From RYN-133 sp963785425 (GTDB lineage: Bacteria > Actinomycetota > Actinomycetes > Mycobacteriales > Jatrophihabitantaceae), in the NCBI GenBank assembly GCA_963785425.1, contig CAWAVG010000001.1, positions 558,001 to 622,000 on the forward strand: 64,000 bases of DNA, read 5' to 3'. This document shows positions 16,514 to 24,908 of this stretch, piece after piece. Under the pieces are notes generated by a model. That model did no database searches. It worked only from the letters and a program-made list of their open reading frames with translations, and was not told the origin of the DNA. A program made the position numbers and the translations under genes. How positions within the stretch are numbered: the first letter of the stretch is position 1; every line of letters starts with the position of its first letter.

Positions 16514-16932
16514 TCATCGCGGCCTAGCGAGCCTCGGGATCGGCCAGGTCGTGCCTCCCACCTCGGCGAGGCGGCGCAGCCGATACCGGAACGTGTTCGG
16601 ATGGACGAAGACGCCGGCCACGGCAGCGCCCACGTCAGCTCGACCCCGAGCCGGCTCAATGCTTCGCGGGCACCCGTACCGCCTTCGAGCGCGGTACCCG
16701 CGACATCGGCCGAGCGATTCCGGCTCGGTGACCCCGACATCGCACTCGGCGAGCAACGACCACAGGACGGCAGCGAGCCCGCGGCCGCGTGCTGCGGTCG
16801 AGCGGAGTGAACAGGTACTCGGCCAGGCATTCGCCGTACGGCTCGCCGCGCCCGGCACCTCGTGTTCGGTGAGTTGGCGCGCGAAGTTGGCGTCGAGCCA
16901 GGTCGTGACGGCTTCGAGGTTGCCATGTCCCC
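16514..16932 (-). pseudogene. Degraded regulator with PucR/CdaR-like C-terminal helix-turn-helix
   Basis: Near the 3' end the frame encodes VFVHPNTFRYRLRRLAEVGG, a close match to the helix-turn-helix that ends PucR/CdaR regulators (HxNTxRYRLRRIxELTG). About 95 codons upstream there is a separate fragment, EAVTTWLDANFARQL, but the middle is scrambled across frames and the start is lost. The remnant lies between the DUF1801 gene and the UvrA-like gene with no intact partner. I read it as a decayed gene; unlike the other broken genes here, I could not restore it with a few single-base changes. Confidence 0.45.
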
Positions 16933-17026
16933 GGACCCTAGGGTCCCGCCGTCGAGGTCTTGCTGTCGGCGCGAACGATCCCACCGGCCCCGACCTGTCC
17001 GTTCGGACAACTGCGAGGATCGACCG

Positions 17027-19459
17027 ATGGCCGTGTCCGATCACGCGATGATCCGCGTGCGCGGCGCCCGGGTGCACAACCTGTGCGCCGTCGATGTCGA
17101 CCTTCCGCGGGACGCGCTCGTCGTCGTCACCGGCGTGTCCGGATCGGGCAAGTCGTCGTTGGCGTTCGGGACGATCTACGCGGAGGCGCAGGCGCGTTAC
17201 TTGGAGTCGGTGGCTCCGTACGCCCGGCGGCTCATCGACCAGGTGGCCGCGCCCGACGTCACCGAGATCACCGGCCTGCCACCGGCGGTCGCGCTGCAGC
17301 AGTCGCGCGGCACGCCGCAGGCCCGCTCGACGGTCGGCACCCTCACCGCGCTGTCGAACTCGCTGCGGATGCTGTTCTCACGCGCCGGTGACTACCCGGC
17401 CGGCGCACCGCGGCTCGACTCGGATGCGTTCTCGACGAACACCCCGGCCGGCGCATGCCCCCGCTGCCACGGCCTGGGGCGCGTGCACGAGGTGACCGAG
17501 AGCTCGCTCGTGCCCGACCCGGGCCTGTCGATCCGCGAGCGCGCGATCGCAGCCTGGCCCGGCGCGTGGCAGGGCAAGAACTACCGCGACATCCTGGCGA
17601 CCCTCGGTTACGACATCGACCGTCCCTGGCGCGAACTGTCGCAGTCCGATCGCGAGTGGATCCTGTTCACGGACGACCAGCCGGTCGTCACGGTGCACGC
17701 CGAGCGCGAGGCACACCGCATCCAGCGTCCGTACCAGGGCACCTACCAGAGCGCACGACGCTACGTTCTGCACACGCTCGCCACGACGCAGAGCGCCACC
17801 CTGCGCAAGAAGGCGCTGCAGCACGTCGAGGTGCGCGCCTGCCCCGTGTGCGGCGGGGCGGGGCTGCGTCCCGAAGCCCTGGCGGTCACTGTTGCCGGCG
17901 CCGGGATCGCCGAGCTCACCGCGTTGCCCCTCGTCGCGCTCGCCGCGCGTTTGACGCAGGCACGCTCGGGCGAGGTGACGCGTGTGATCGTCGCCGACCT
18001 GCTCGCGCGGATCGACGCGCTGAGCGAACTCGGGCTGGGCTATCTCGCCATGAACCGTGCGACACCCACCTTGTCATCCGGTGAGTTGCAACGACTGCGG
18101 CTGGCGACCGCGCTGCGGTCGACGCTGTTCGGCGTCGTCTATGTGCTGGACGAGCCCTCGGCGGGGCTGCACCCGGCCGACACCCAGGCGCTGCTGGGCG
18201 TGCTCGATCGGCTGCGGAGCGCGGGCAATTCGTTGCTCGTCGTGGAGCACGAGGTCGACGTCCTGCGGCACGCCGACTGGCTTGTCGATGTCGGGCCGGG
18301 AGCGGGCACGCACGGCGGTCGGGTGCTCTACAGCGGGCCACCTTCCGGCCTTGCGCAGGCAACGGAATCGGTGACCGCCCGCTACCTCGACGGCCACGCC
18401 GAGCTAGCACACGGGCAGCGGCACCGCACCGGAACGATCGAACTGCGCGGCGTGACCCACCACAACCTGATCGGCGTCGATGTCGACGTCCCGCTCGGAG
18501 TCTTCACGGCTGTCACCGGGGTGTCCGGCTCCGGGAAGACGACGCTGGTCACCGGTGTACTCGCCGCCGCAGCCCGCGACCGGCTCGGCGCCGCGCGCAC
18601 CGACGAGGGCGATGCGGACGCCGAACTCGACGACGACGCAATTGCCGACGGTGCACAGCACATCGCCGGGCTGGAGGCGATCGACCGGCTCGTCGAGGTC
18701 GATCAGCGCCCGATCGGCCGCACCCCACGGTCGAACCTGGCCACCTACACCGGGTTGTTCGACGGCGTGCGCAAGCTGTTCGCCGACACCGATGAGGCCC
18801 GCCGGCGGGGTTACCGCGCCGGCCGGTTCTCGTTCAACGTCGACGGCGGGCGGTGCGACAAGTGCCAGGGGGAAGGCTCCGTTGCCGTCGAGCTGTTGTT
18901 CCTGCCCGGCACCTACTCGCCGTGCCCGGTGTGCGGCGGTGCGCGCTACAACCCGGAAACACTCGAGGTGCGCTATCACGGCCTGTCGATCGCCGACGTC
19001 CTCGCATTGACGGTCGACGCTGCAGCCGACTTCTTCGCCGACGTCCCCGGAATCGCGCGGAGCATCGGCACGCTGCGGAAGGTGGGGCTCGGCTATCTGA
19101 CCCTCGGGCAACCGGCGCCCGAGCTCTCCGGCGGCGAGGCGCAACGCATCAAGCTGGCCACCGAGCTGCAGCGGTCGAGCCGGGGCCACACGCTGTTCGT
19201 GCTGGACGAGCCGACCACCGGACTGCACCCGGCCGACGTCGACCGATTGATGGCGTTGCTGCACCCGCTGGTCGACGCCGGCAACACCGTTGTCGTGATC
19301 GAGCACGACATGGCCGTCGTCGCCGGAGCGGACCACGTCATCGATCTCGGCCCGGGCGGCGGTGACGAGGGCGGCAGGGTGGTCGCCGCCGGATCACCTG
19401 CCGAGGTCGCGCGGAGCACCGCAAGCCGCACTGCCCCGTATCTGCAGCCGGCATTGTGA
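17027..19459 (+). CDS. uvrA2: UvrA-family excinuclease ATPase, short UvrA2 type
   Basis: This 810-residue tandem ABC ATPase has the first Walker A GVSGSGKSS at residues 36-44, signature LSSGELQRLRLA, and Walker B VYVLDEPSAGLH. The second half has GVSGSGKTT, LSGGEAQRIKLA and FVLDEPTTGLH. Zinc-finger cysteine pairs appear as CPRCHGLG, CPVCGGAG, CDKCQGEG and CPVCGGAR. It is about 140 residues shorter than repair UvrA (near 950) because the UvrB-binding region is reduced, as in UvrA2/DrrC-type proteins linked to tolerance of DNA-binding drugs. It is a single gene with no uvrB or uvrC nearby. The ATG has a GAGG site upstream. Confidence 0.88.
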   Translation: MAVSDHAMIRVRGARVHNLCAVDVDLPRDALVVVTGVSGSGKSSLAFGTIYAEAQARYLESVAPYARRLIDQVAAPDVTEITGLPPAVALQQSRGTPQARSTVGTLTALSNSLRMLFSRAGDYPAGAPRLDSDAFSTNTPAGACPRCHGLGRVHEVTESSLVPDPGLSIRERAIAAWPGAWQGKNYRDILATLGYDIDRPWRELSQSDREWILFTDDQPVVTVHAEREAHRIQRPYQGTYQSARRYVLHTLATTQSATLRKKALQHVEVRACPVCGGAGLRPEALAVTVAGAGIAELTALPLVALAARLTQARSGEVTRVIVADLLARIDALSELGLGYLAMNRATPTLSSGELQRLRLATALRSTLFGVVYVLDEPSAGLHPADTQALLGVLDRLRSAGNSLLVVEHEVDVLRHADWLVDVGPGAGTHGGRVLYSGPPSGLAQATESVTARYLDGHAELAHGQRHRTGTIELRGVTHHNLIGVDVDVPLGVFTAVTGVSGSGKTTLVTGVLAAAARDRLGAARTDEGDADAELDDDAIADGAQHIAGLEAIDRLVEVDQRPIGRTPRSNLATYTGLFDGVRKLFADTDEARRRGYRAGRFSFNVDGGRCDKCQGEGSVAVELLFLPGTYSPCPVCGGARYNPETLEVRYHGLSIADVLALTVDAAADFFADVPGIARSIGTLRKVGLGYLTLGQPAPELSGGEAQRIKLATELQRSSRGHTLFVLDEPTTGLHPADVDRLMALLHPLVDAGNTVVVIEHDMAVVAGADHVIDLGPGGGDEGGRVVAAGSPAEVARSTASRTAPYLQPAL

Positions 19460-19552
19460 CGCCGCCGCGTGGCGATCGAGCGTAAGGTCGGTCTACTTCA
19501 CGACCGCGGTAGGAGCGCCCACGGGGACAGGATTCACGACGTGGGAGACGCG

Positions 19553-19687
19553 ATGTCCGGAAAGAACAAGGGCGGCCGAGAAGTCCGCAAGCCCAAGCAA
19601 GCCAAGAAACCGAAGCCGGCCGAGACGAGCGACGGGCTGTCCAAGCGGGGCGAGGCCAAGGCGGCCGACGTCAAGAAGTACGGCTGA
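19553..19687 (+). CDS. Small lysine-rich hypothetical protein
   Basis: A 44-residue, strongly basic protein (MSGKNKGGREVRKPKQAKK, ending GEAKAADVKKYG). GGGAG lies seven bases before the ATG, and codon use follows a normal third-position GC pattern. Lysine-rich proteins of this size with an ADVKKYG-like end are widespread in actinobacteria without known function; nucleic-acid binding is a guess from charge. It follows the uvrA2-type gene by 93 bases on the same strand. Confidence 0.55.
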   Translation: MSGKNKGGREVRKPKQAKKPKPAETSDGLSKRGEAKAADVKKYG

Positions 19688-19723
19688 TTCCGCAAATCAG
19701 CGACCGCGCGGTGAGGAGTGATC

Positions 19724-19897
19724 ATGAACCCGACACCATACGGGCCCGAGCCGTCGGCCGGGCAGAATCCCGTCCTCGCCCAGCAACCCGCGCGAGAGCT
19801 CCGCGGCGCGTGGGGACGTCCGAGCGGCCGCACCAACTCCAGTGCGCACTCAGGACTCATCGCCCGGCTACGCCGCGTCCTCACCCGACGCCGCTAG
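19724..19897 (+). CDS. Small hypothetical protein with basic C-terminus (57 residues)
   Basis: ATG at 19724 follows GAGGAG by six bases. The product is Pro/Gly/Gln-rich (MNPTPYGPEPSAGQNPVLAQ) and ends in a basic amphipathic stretch, SGLIARLRRVLTRRR. A similarly sized gene at 20758 has the same layout with a related end (GIIGRLIAKVRARH). The two flank a methyltransferase gene on the same strand. Because the sequence is short and unlike any family I know, it is supported only by the ribosome site, length and resemblance to the second copy. Confidence 0.45.
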   Translation: MNPTPYGPEPSAGQNPVLAQQPARELRGAWGRPSGRTNSSAHSGLIARLRRVLTRRR

Positions 19898-20031
19898 CAG
19901 CTCAACGGTGATCAAAGGCCCGATCTTCGGCACGATGAGGACGTGACTGAGTCGAGAGAAGGCCCATGGATCGAGTACGCGTCCGTGTCGCCTGAAGGGC
20001 TGTATTCGGCCGCGGATGGCAGGCTGGGCCG

Positions 20032-20667
20032 ATGCCACTGGACCTCCATTGGGATCACAACGCGTGGTACCAAGGTCGGCTGTTGCGGGCGCTGCCTGCG
20101 CGCCTGGACAAGGTGCTCGATGTCGGGTGTGGTGCTGGATCGTTCGCAACTCGCCTCGCGCAGCGTGCGCGTCACGTCGACGCGATCGACCGGGCACCGC
20201 ACATGGTCGCCCTCGCGCGCGACCGCGTCCCGCCCAACGTCACTGTGCGCGTCGAGGACGTGACCAAGGCGCACCTGCCGCACATGCACTACGACGCCGT
20301 CACCAGCATCAGCGTCTTGCACCACCTCGACCTCAGCCAGGTCCTGCCCCGCCTCGCCGAGACTCTGCGACCCGGCGGACTGCTCATCGCCGTGGCACTG
20401 CCGAAGATCGACCTCCCTCGCGATCTACCCATCGAGGCGTTGAGCCTCGTGGGGCACCGACTCTTGGGGGCGGCGTTTCGGCTCGAGCAGACGCTGACCG
20501 ATCGACGACGCTACGTGTACGAATCGAGCGTCCATGTCATGCCGATGCAGGACGCGGTGCTCACCACGCGACAGGTCAGGGCGCAAGCCGCCCTTGTGCT
20601 TCCGGACGCGCACGTGCGACGCCTGTTGTTCTGGCGCTACGAGCTGCGATGGCAACGACCGCGGTGA
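20032..20667 (+). CDS. Class I SAM-dependent methyltransferase
   Basis: This 211-residue Rossmann-fold methyltransferase has motif I VLDVGCGAGSFATRLA, an acidic residue ending strand 2 (VDAIDRAPHM), motif II-like YDAVTSISVLHHL and motif III LRPGGLLIAVALP. The family resembles small-molecule methyltransferases (Methyltransf_11/25). The C-terminal third carries the substrate-binding region (RLEQTLTDRRRYVYESSV) and has no diagnostic features. Its neighbours on both sides are short basic peptide genes, so a peptide substrate is conceivable but unproven. Confidence 0.85.
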   Translation: MPLDLHWDHNAWYQGRLLRALPARLDKVLDVGCGAGSFATRLAQRARHVDAIDRAPHMVALARDRVPPNVTVRVEDVTKAHLPHMHYDAVTSISVLHHLDLSQVLPRLAETLRPGGLLIAVALPKIDLPRDLPIEALSLVGHRLLGAAFRLEQTLTDRRRYVYESSVHVMPMQDAVLTTRQVRAQAALVLPDAHVRRLLFWRYELRWQRPR

Positions 20668-20757
20668 CTCCGCGCGATCGCAGGTAGATCGCGCGGCGCT
20701 CCCATCGACGCGACCGCGGGTGGGTCTACCGTCAACATCGAGAGGGTGGTGACACCT

Positions 20758-20916
20758 ATGCAGCCTGGGATGCCCGGACGACTTGAAGTCACGTCTGGTT
20801 GGAAAGGAAATGCACCCGGCGAGGGCAATCCGCTGCCGGGCACGACCCACGGGCTGCGCTCCGGACCGGGGATCATCGGGCGGCTCATCGCCAAGGTCCG
20901 CGCTCGTCACCAGTGA
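20758..20916 (+). CDS. Small hypothetical protein with basic C-terminus (52 residues)
   Basis: An ATG at 20758 (preceded by GAGAGGGTGGTGACACCT, a purine-rich region 8-17 bases upstream) opens MQPGMPGRLEVTSGWKGN, a Gly/Pro-rich segment, and closes with PGIIGRLIAKVRARHQ. Size and layout resemble the 57-residue product at 19724, with alignable ends (SGLIARLRRVL versus PGIIGRLIAKV). Whether these are true paralogues is a weak inference from short sequences. No signal peptide or domain is evident. Confidence 0.45.
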   Translation: MQPGMPGRLEVTSGWKGNAPGEGNPLPGTTHGLRSGPGIIGRLIAKVRARHQ

Positions 20917-21091
20917 ATCTGAGCGCGACGGACGACCGGCGCGGACACGCCGCGTGCCACCCCTGTGCCGATCCGTGTAGTCCGACGATTTCCGGGCGAT
21001 GGGCGGCGCATCGGCTGCGAAACGGACGCTCGCTACGTTCTGTGCGTTCCGTGGTGCGTGATGACGGCGGTGTCAGGCCGCGAGAGTTGAG

Positions 21092-21742
21092 TCAGCCGCG
21101 GAGAGCGGTGGTTTCACGAGTGAATTGGCGGCGGCCGATCAGCTTGTAGGCCCAACGAGCTGGGGCCGGCACGACCTGCAGGAATTTGTGGCGTTCGAGG
21201 TCGTCGGTTTCCTCGGTGATGTGGCCGAGGATGATCAGTCGCCGGGTGAGGGGGATCGCATTCATGCCGTGCTTGCCCAGGGCGTCCCATTCGCTTTGGG
21301 TAAGCGTGACCGAGACGATCGGAAGAAGTTTCTGCTCTTCCTCTGCTAGGTGATCGAGCAGTGTGGGCATGGTGGCGTCGATCAGGGCCGCCATCCGCTC
21401 GCCGGCGGCGGCGTCCGCGCTTGTCGTCCACGCCGGCAGCTCCGCGCTGATGGCCGCGACGGCGTTGTCGACCTGCGCGTGTTGGGCATCCATTCGGTCC
21501 ATCAGCTCCGGATCGAGCGCGGCTCGTTTTCGCAGCAAGGGAAAGAGGAGCTCGTCCTCGCCGGTGTGGTGCGTGTGGAGGAACCGCAACATCTCCCGGG
21601 CGTGCGTGCCGACGACCTTGGATCGCGCCTGGTCATTGGCCGCGGAGCGGAACAGTCGGGGCAGCTGACCGAACTCGCGTCGGATGACGCGGTGGATCAG
21701 AAGCATCTCTTGGGTGTCAACCCCGGGGCCGGAACTGTTCAT
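21092..21742 (-). CDS. Hemerythrin HHE domain protein under a MarR operator
   Basis: This 216-residue protein has di-iron ligand motifs LIHRVIRREFGQL, FLHTHHTGEDELLFP, DAQHAQVDNAV and LLDHLAEEEQKLLP. The ATG at 21742 has GGAG nine bases upstream. The tail (MNAIPLTRRLIILGHITEE) is similar in style to that of the hemerythrin at 4.5 kb. About 185-220 bases upstream is a palindrome cluster, and the next gene on the same strand encodes a MarR regulator, so expression is probably repressed until a ligand or oxidant appears. Confidence 0.88.
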   Translation of the reverse strand: MNSSGPGVDTQEMLLIHRVIRREFGQLPRLFRSAANDQARSKVVGTHAREMLRFLHTHHTGEDELLFPLLRKRAALDPELMDRMDAQHAQVDNAVAAISAELPAWTTSADAAAGERMAALIDATMPTLLDHLAEEEQKLLPIVSVTLTQSEWDALGKHGMNAIPLTRRLIILGHITEETDDLERHKFLQVVPAPARWAYKLIGRRQFTRETTALRG

Positions 21743-21926
21743 CGTGACTCCTTGATCGTTGAGGCGTTCTGGACCGCTTCGTGCGCCGTGGTTGCTGGCC
21801 GGCCGATGAGCTTGACGAGGTCGTCGCTTGCGGTGAACAACTCTGGTCAGTGGCAGCGGCGACGGACCAGCGCGTCTGGGCACCGCCGAAGAGATCCCCG
21901 TCGCCCGCCAGCGCATCGTCAGGAAC

Positions 21927-21964
21927 GTTGACTACTCTAGTCAGTTATTCTGACTAATGTCAAC
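21927..21964. promoter_or_regulatory. MarR-type operator: paired TGACTA/TAGTCA dyads
   Basis: The 38 bases contain TGACTA-CTC-TAGTCA at 21929-21943, then CTGACTAATGTCAAC at 21950-21964; overall GTTGAC at the left end mirrors GTCAAC at the right end, and TAGTCAG-TTATT-CTGACTA is a perfect central dyad. Four half-sites of the form TGACTA or TGAC are thus arranged as two adjacent operators in an AT-rich island. It lies between the marR gene and the hemerythrin gene, both transcribed away to the left, so it should control the hemerythrin promoter. A lone CTGACTA occurs upstream of marR at 22654-22660. Confidence 0.65.
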
Positions 21965-22037
21965 GCGTGACGAACCTCGCTGGCCTAAGTGCCCGCACCG
22001 ATCGGGAATCGATGAACAGCGGTTCCGCGCGGCCGGA

Positions 22038-22496
22038 TCAGCGCACGTAGGGGTCGGTGATCTCCCGGAGCTGATCCAGGATCTGGCGCAATAGGGCGAA
22101 GTTGCGGGTGCCCAGGTAGGCCTTCCACTCCGAGTAGATCTCGTCGAGCGTGGCCGTTGCTACCTCGACCGCCCGCCGGCCACGTCGCTCGATCACGATC
22201 ACCCGGGCGCGGCCATCCGCAGGATCCGGGACCCGGCGCACATAGCCCAAGCGTTCCAGTTGATCGACCAGCACGCCCGCGCTCTGCTTGCTCATCTGCG
22301 CCTGAGCCGCCAAGTCAGTCAGGCGCGAACCAGCCGGCGCGATGCGTTGAAACACTCGACACTGGGCGAGAGTCCAGTCGTCGAACCCGGCATCCTGCAG
22401 AGCCTGGAAAACTCGGTCCTCGGTGTATCGATAAGGGATGAACAACGAGACCCCGAGATCCACCCGTTGTTCCTCGCCAATGCCGCTGTCGCTCAT
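22038..22496 (-). CDS. MarR family transcriptional regulator
   Basis: This 152-residue winged-helix regulator has LAQCRVFQRIAPAGSRLTDLA, AQMSKQSAGVLVDQLERLGYV for the recognition helix, and the wing RRVPDPADGRARVIVIERRG. The C-terminal helices (ATATLDEIYSEWKAYLG) complete the dimer interface. The ATG at 22496 with GGGGG upstream is preferred to a GTG three codons earlier. It precedes the hemerythrin gene in the same direction with 295 bases between, where the TGACTA operator lies; local regulation is the likely role. Confidence 0.9.
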   Translation of the reverse strand: MSDSGIGEEQRVDLGVSLFIPYRYTEDRVFQALQDAGFDDWTLAQCRVFQRIAPAGSRLTDLAAQAQMSKQSAGVLVDQLERLGYVRRVPDPADGRARVIVIERRGRRAVEVATATLDEIYSEWKAYLGTRNFALLRQILDQLREITDPYVR

Positions 22497-22844
22497 CGCC
22501 CCCACCCGATCCCACGAATCCGCGCCGTAACCCAGCGTTTCGACTCGAACGCCGCGGCGGGTGCGAAGGCCCGTTGCACACTTTTCTGTCGCTCAGCGCC
22601 TTCGGCCCGGGTTATTGCCTACTGCCGCCGTTTCGGCACGACGGTAAGAGTAGCTGACTACTGCGAATGCAGAGCGCACCGTCGGGGGTTTTCCTACGCT
22701 CGACTCGCCCCTCCCATCTGGGGTTGCAAATCGGACATGCCGCGCAGCGCCGTTACCGAATCTGCCGCGCAGCGGCTCTACACATCACGGCAGTTGTCCC
22801 CCCCGCAGCCGTGATCGGTTCGGTCCGGGTTCGATGCGGAGATC
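22497..22844. other. Intergenic region upstream of marR, no gene seen
   Basis: These 348 bases separate marR (leftward) from the small membrane protein gene (rightward). The only notable element is CTGACTA at 22654-22660, matching the half-site repeated in the operator at 21.9 kb, which may indicate weak autoregulation. No reading frame with a ribosome site, RNA gene or terminator hairpin was recognised. Confidence 0.4.
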
Positions 22845-23279
22845 TTGCGGACAGGGTCCTTGCTGGCACGAGAGTTCGTCGCGATCGTTTGCATCGTGGA
22901 GTTTGCCCTGCTCATCGCTGGCGTGTCGGCCGCGATCGTGGTCGGCGTCGCGTGGGCAGTCCATTCACACGACCTGGCTGAGGGGGCCGACAAGGTCGGC
23001 CAGTGGGCTGTGGGCGGAACGATGTTCCTCGCGTTCGGCGAAGCGGGCAGCGAGTTCAAGGACTACCAATCCAGCCTTGGTCTGTGGTCGCTGCGCTACA
23101 GACTCGGATACACATCAGACCCACCGCCGAAGGCACCCACTGGCTGGGGAATCCTCGGGCATCTCGGGTGGCAATACCTCCAGGAAATTCTCCGCGACCT
23201 CGCAATCTCCGGAGCAGTGTTCGCCGTCGGCTTTCTCATCCTCCGTGCGGTCAAGTCGTCGCAACCGACCAAGCACTAG
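22845..23279 (+). CDS. Small membrane protein of unknown function
   Basis: About 144 residues hold a long N-terminal hydrophobic helix (FVAIVCIVEFALLIAGVSAAIVVGVA, residues 11-36), a weaker one around QWAVGGTMFLAFG, and a C-terminal helix (DLAISGAVFAVGFLILRAV). The middle loop carries SEFKDYQSSLGLWSLRYRLGY. The start codon is a TTG at 22845 or a nearby in-frame codon, since no ATG is suitably placed. No family recognised. It precedes the NfeD-flotillin pair on the same strand with a 217-base gap and could be functionally separate. Confidence 0.55.
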   Translation: MRTGSLLAREFVAIVCIVEFALLIAGVSAAIVVGVAWAVHSHDLAEGADKVGQWAVGGTMFLAFGEAGSEFKDYQSSLGLWSLRYRLGYTSDPPPKAPTGWGILGHLGWQYLQEILRDLAISGAVFAVGFLILRAVKSSQPTKH

Positions 23280-23496
23280 CTGCCGCGCGCGCCGCTAAGG
23301 CCTAACCTGACATGCCGCCCCGCTCGTACGCGGCGCCGCGCCCGGGGCACCACGACCCGCAGCGGGCCCTACCGGATGTCCAGCGAAGCGCGCAGCTTCG
23401 CGCACGATCGCGTCGTGGTTCACGGTTGGCTCCACGGCAGCGGGAGTAGCATCCGCGCGTGGCAATCACCACAATTTGGGCGGGCATTGGTGCCGC

Positions 23497-23736
23497 GTGA
23501 CGGCGCCGGATAGTTCGCCTATCGGCCTCGCTGGTCGGATCATCACGCCCACGCGTGGCGCGGATGGGCCGGGCGAGGTGGAAGTCCGGATTCGTGGTGG
23601 GACTGAGACGTTTATCGCCCGGTCCGCGGAGCCGCTGGAGAAGGGTCAGCCGGTCATCGTCGTGCAAACGCTGGGACCGCGGACGGTGGTCGTGCTTCCG
23701 TGGGCTGATCCGGTCGAATCCTTGCTCGAACTGTGA
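23497..23736 (+). CDS. Short NfeD-like OB-fold protein
   Basis: This 79-residue protein is made almost entirely of beta strands: GLAGRIITPTRGADGPGEVE, TETFIARSAEPLEKGQPVIV and LGPRTVVVLPW. This pattern (G-x-A-x-T, then R-x-G, then G-xx-V-xV) is that of the C-terminal OB domain of NfeD/YuaF proteins, without membrane helices. A 13-codon frame starting at GTG 23459 ends at the GTGA overlap with this start, which may couple translation. It lies 32 bases before a flotillin gene, the usual partner of NfeD. Confidence 0.65.
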   Translation: MTAPDSSPIGLAGRIITPTRGADGPGEVEVRIRGGTETFIARSAEPLEKGQPVIVVQTLGPRTVVVLPWADPVESLLEL

Positions 23737-23768
23737 ACCGCCGTCATCAATAAGGAGACAAGAGAGAA

Positions 23769-24908
23769 GTGTTCGGGTACCACGTTCCTGCACCTGACCA
23801 GGCGATGCTCGTCTCGGGCGGGAGGTCCAGGGGTGACGCCCCGTTTCGTGTCGTCACCGGCCACGGTGCTTTCGTGGCGCCGTTCGTCCGCAAGTACGCG
23901 TTCCTCACTCTGTCGATGTTCGAGGCCGAGGTGAACGAACCCTGCGTGACGAAGCAAGGCATCGCACTGTCGGTGACGGCGGTCATCGCGGCCAAGATCG
24001 GTAACGATCAGGAGTCGATCGTCAACGCAGCGCAGCGGTTCCTGTCCGACCAGAACCAGATGTCGACACTGACCGGACGCATCTTCGCGGGCCATCTGCG
24101 GTCGATCATCGGGTCCATGACGGTCGAAGAAATCATCACGGAGCGGCAGAAGCTGGCGACCGAGGTGCTCGACGGGTCCAAAGAGGAGATGGCCAAGATC
24201 GGCCTCATCGTCGACGCCCTCCAGATCCAGTCCATCGACGACGGCGGGCTCGGCTACATCAAGGCCATGGCTGCGCCACACAACGCTGCGATCCAGCAGA
24301 AGGCGCAGATCGCTCAGGCTGCCGCGGATCAGGCCGCCGCCGAGGCGCAGCAGCAGTCGCTTCGGATGCAGGCCGAGTACGAACGTGACACAGCCGTCAC
24401 CCGCGCGGGCTACCTCGCCGAGACCCAGGCGGCCGAGCAGAAAGCGTCGCAGGCCGGCCCGCTCGCCCAGGCCCAGGCGCAGCAGGAGGTCATCGACGAA
24501 CAGACTCGTCTCGCGCAACGCCAGGCCGAACTTCGGCAGCAACAGCTGGTGTCGGAGGTCGTCCGCCCCGCAGAGGCAGAGGCAGAGCGGGTGCGAATCC
24601 TCGCCAAGGCAGACGCCGAACGCACCCAGATCCAGGCAGCAGCCGCAGCGTCGAGCAACCGAGTCGCACTCGACCAGATGTTGATTGAGCAGCTGCCACT
24701 CATAGTCGAGAAAGCCGCCGGCGGCCTCGCGAACGCGAACGTCACTCTGCTCAACGGGTCGGACGGGTTGTCCGAAGTGGTTTCCGGCCTCGTCGGGCAG
24801 GGCCTCGCAATCTTCGACACGCTGCGCGCAAACGTGGGCACCGACAAGAAAGACCGTCCAGCAATCGGCAACAGCGCAGACGACGAACCAATCGACCCGT
24901 CCGCGTAG
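23769..24908 (+). CDS. SPFH-domain flotillin-like protein
   Basis: This 379-residue protein opens with an SPFH core (MLVSGGRSRGDAPFRVVTG, LTLSMFEAEVNEPCVTKQGI) and continues into the flotillin domain with FLSDQNQMSTLTGRIFAGHL, RSIIGSMTVEEII and a long Ala/Gln/Glu-rich coiled coil (residues about 185-300) containing repeated AEAQ/AEAE units. It starts at GTG 23769 after AAGGAG. Unlike typical flotillins there is no obvious N-terminal hydrophobic hairpin, so membrane attachment may depend on the NfeD partner or lipidation. Flotillins organise membrane microdomains; the specific clients here are unknown. Confidence 0.85.
   Translation: MFGYHVPAPDQAMLVSGGRSRGDAPFRVVTGHGAFVAPFVRKYAFLTLSMFEAEVNEPCVTKQGIALSVTAVIAAKIGNDQESIVNAAQRFLSDQNQMSTLTGRIFAGHLRSIIGSMTVEEIITERQKLATEVLDGSKEEMAKIGLIVDALQIQSIDDGGLGYIKAMAAPHNAAIQQKAQIAQAAADQAAAEAQQQSLRMQAEYERDTAVTRAGYLAETQAAEQKASQAGPLAQAQAQQEVIDEQTRLAQRQAELRQQQLVSEVVRPAEAEAERVRILAKADAERTQIQAAAAASSNRVALDQMLIEQLPLIVEKAAGGLANANVTLLNGSDGLSEVVSGLVGQGLAIFDTLRANVGTDKKDRPAIGNSADDEPIDPSA

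Noticed and set aside
16862..17026. Earlier start for the UvrA-like gene, adding 55 residues
   Set aside because: The extension overlaps the regulator remnant, is not UvrA-like, and the ATG at 17027 with a GAGG site is followed at once by the conserved IRVRGARVHNL segment.
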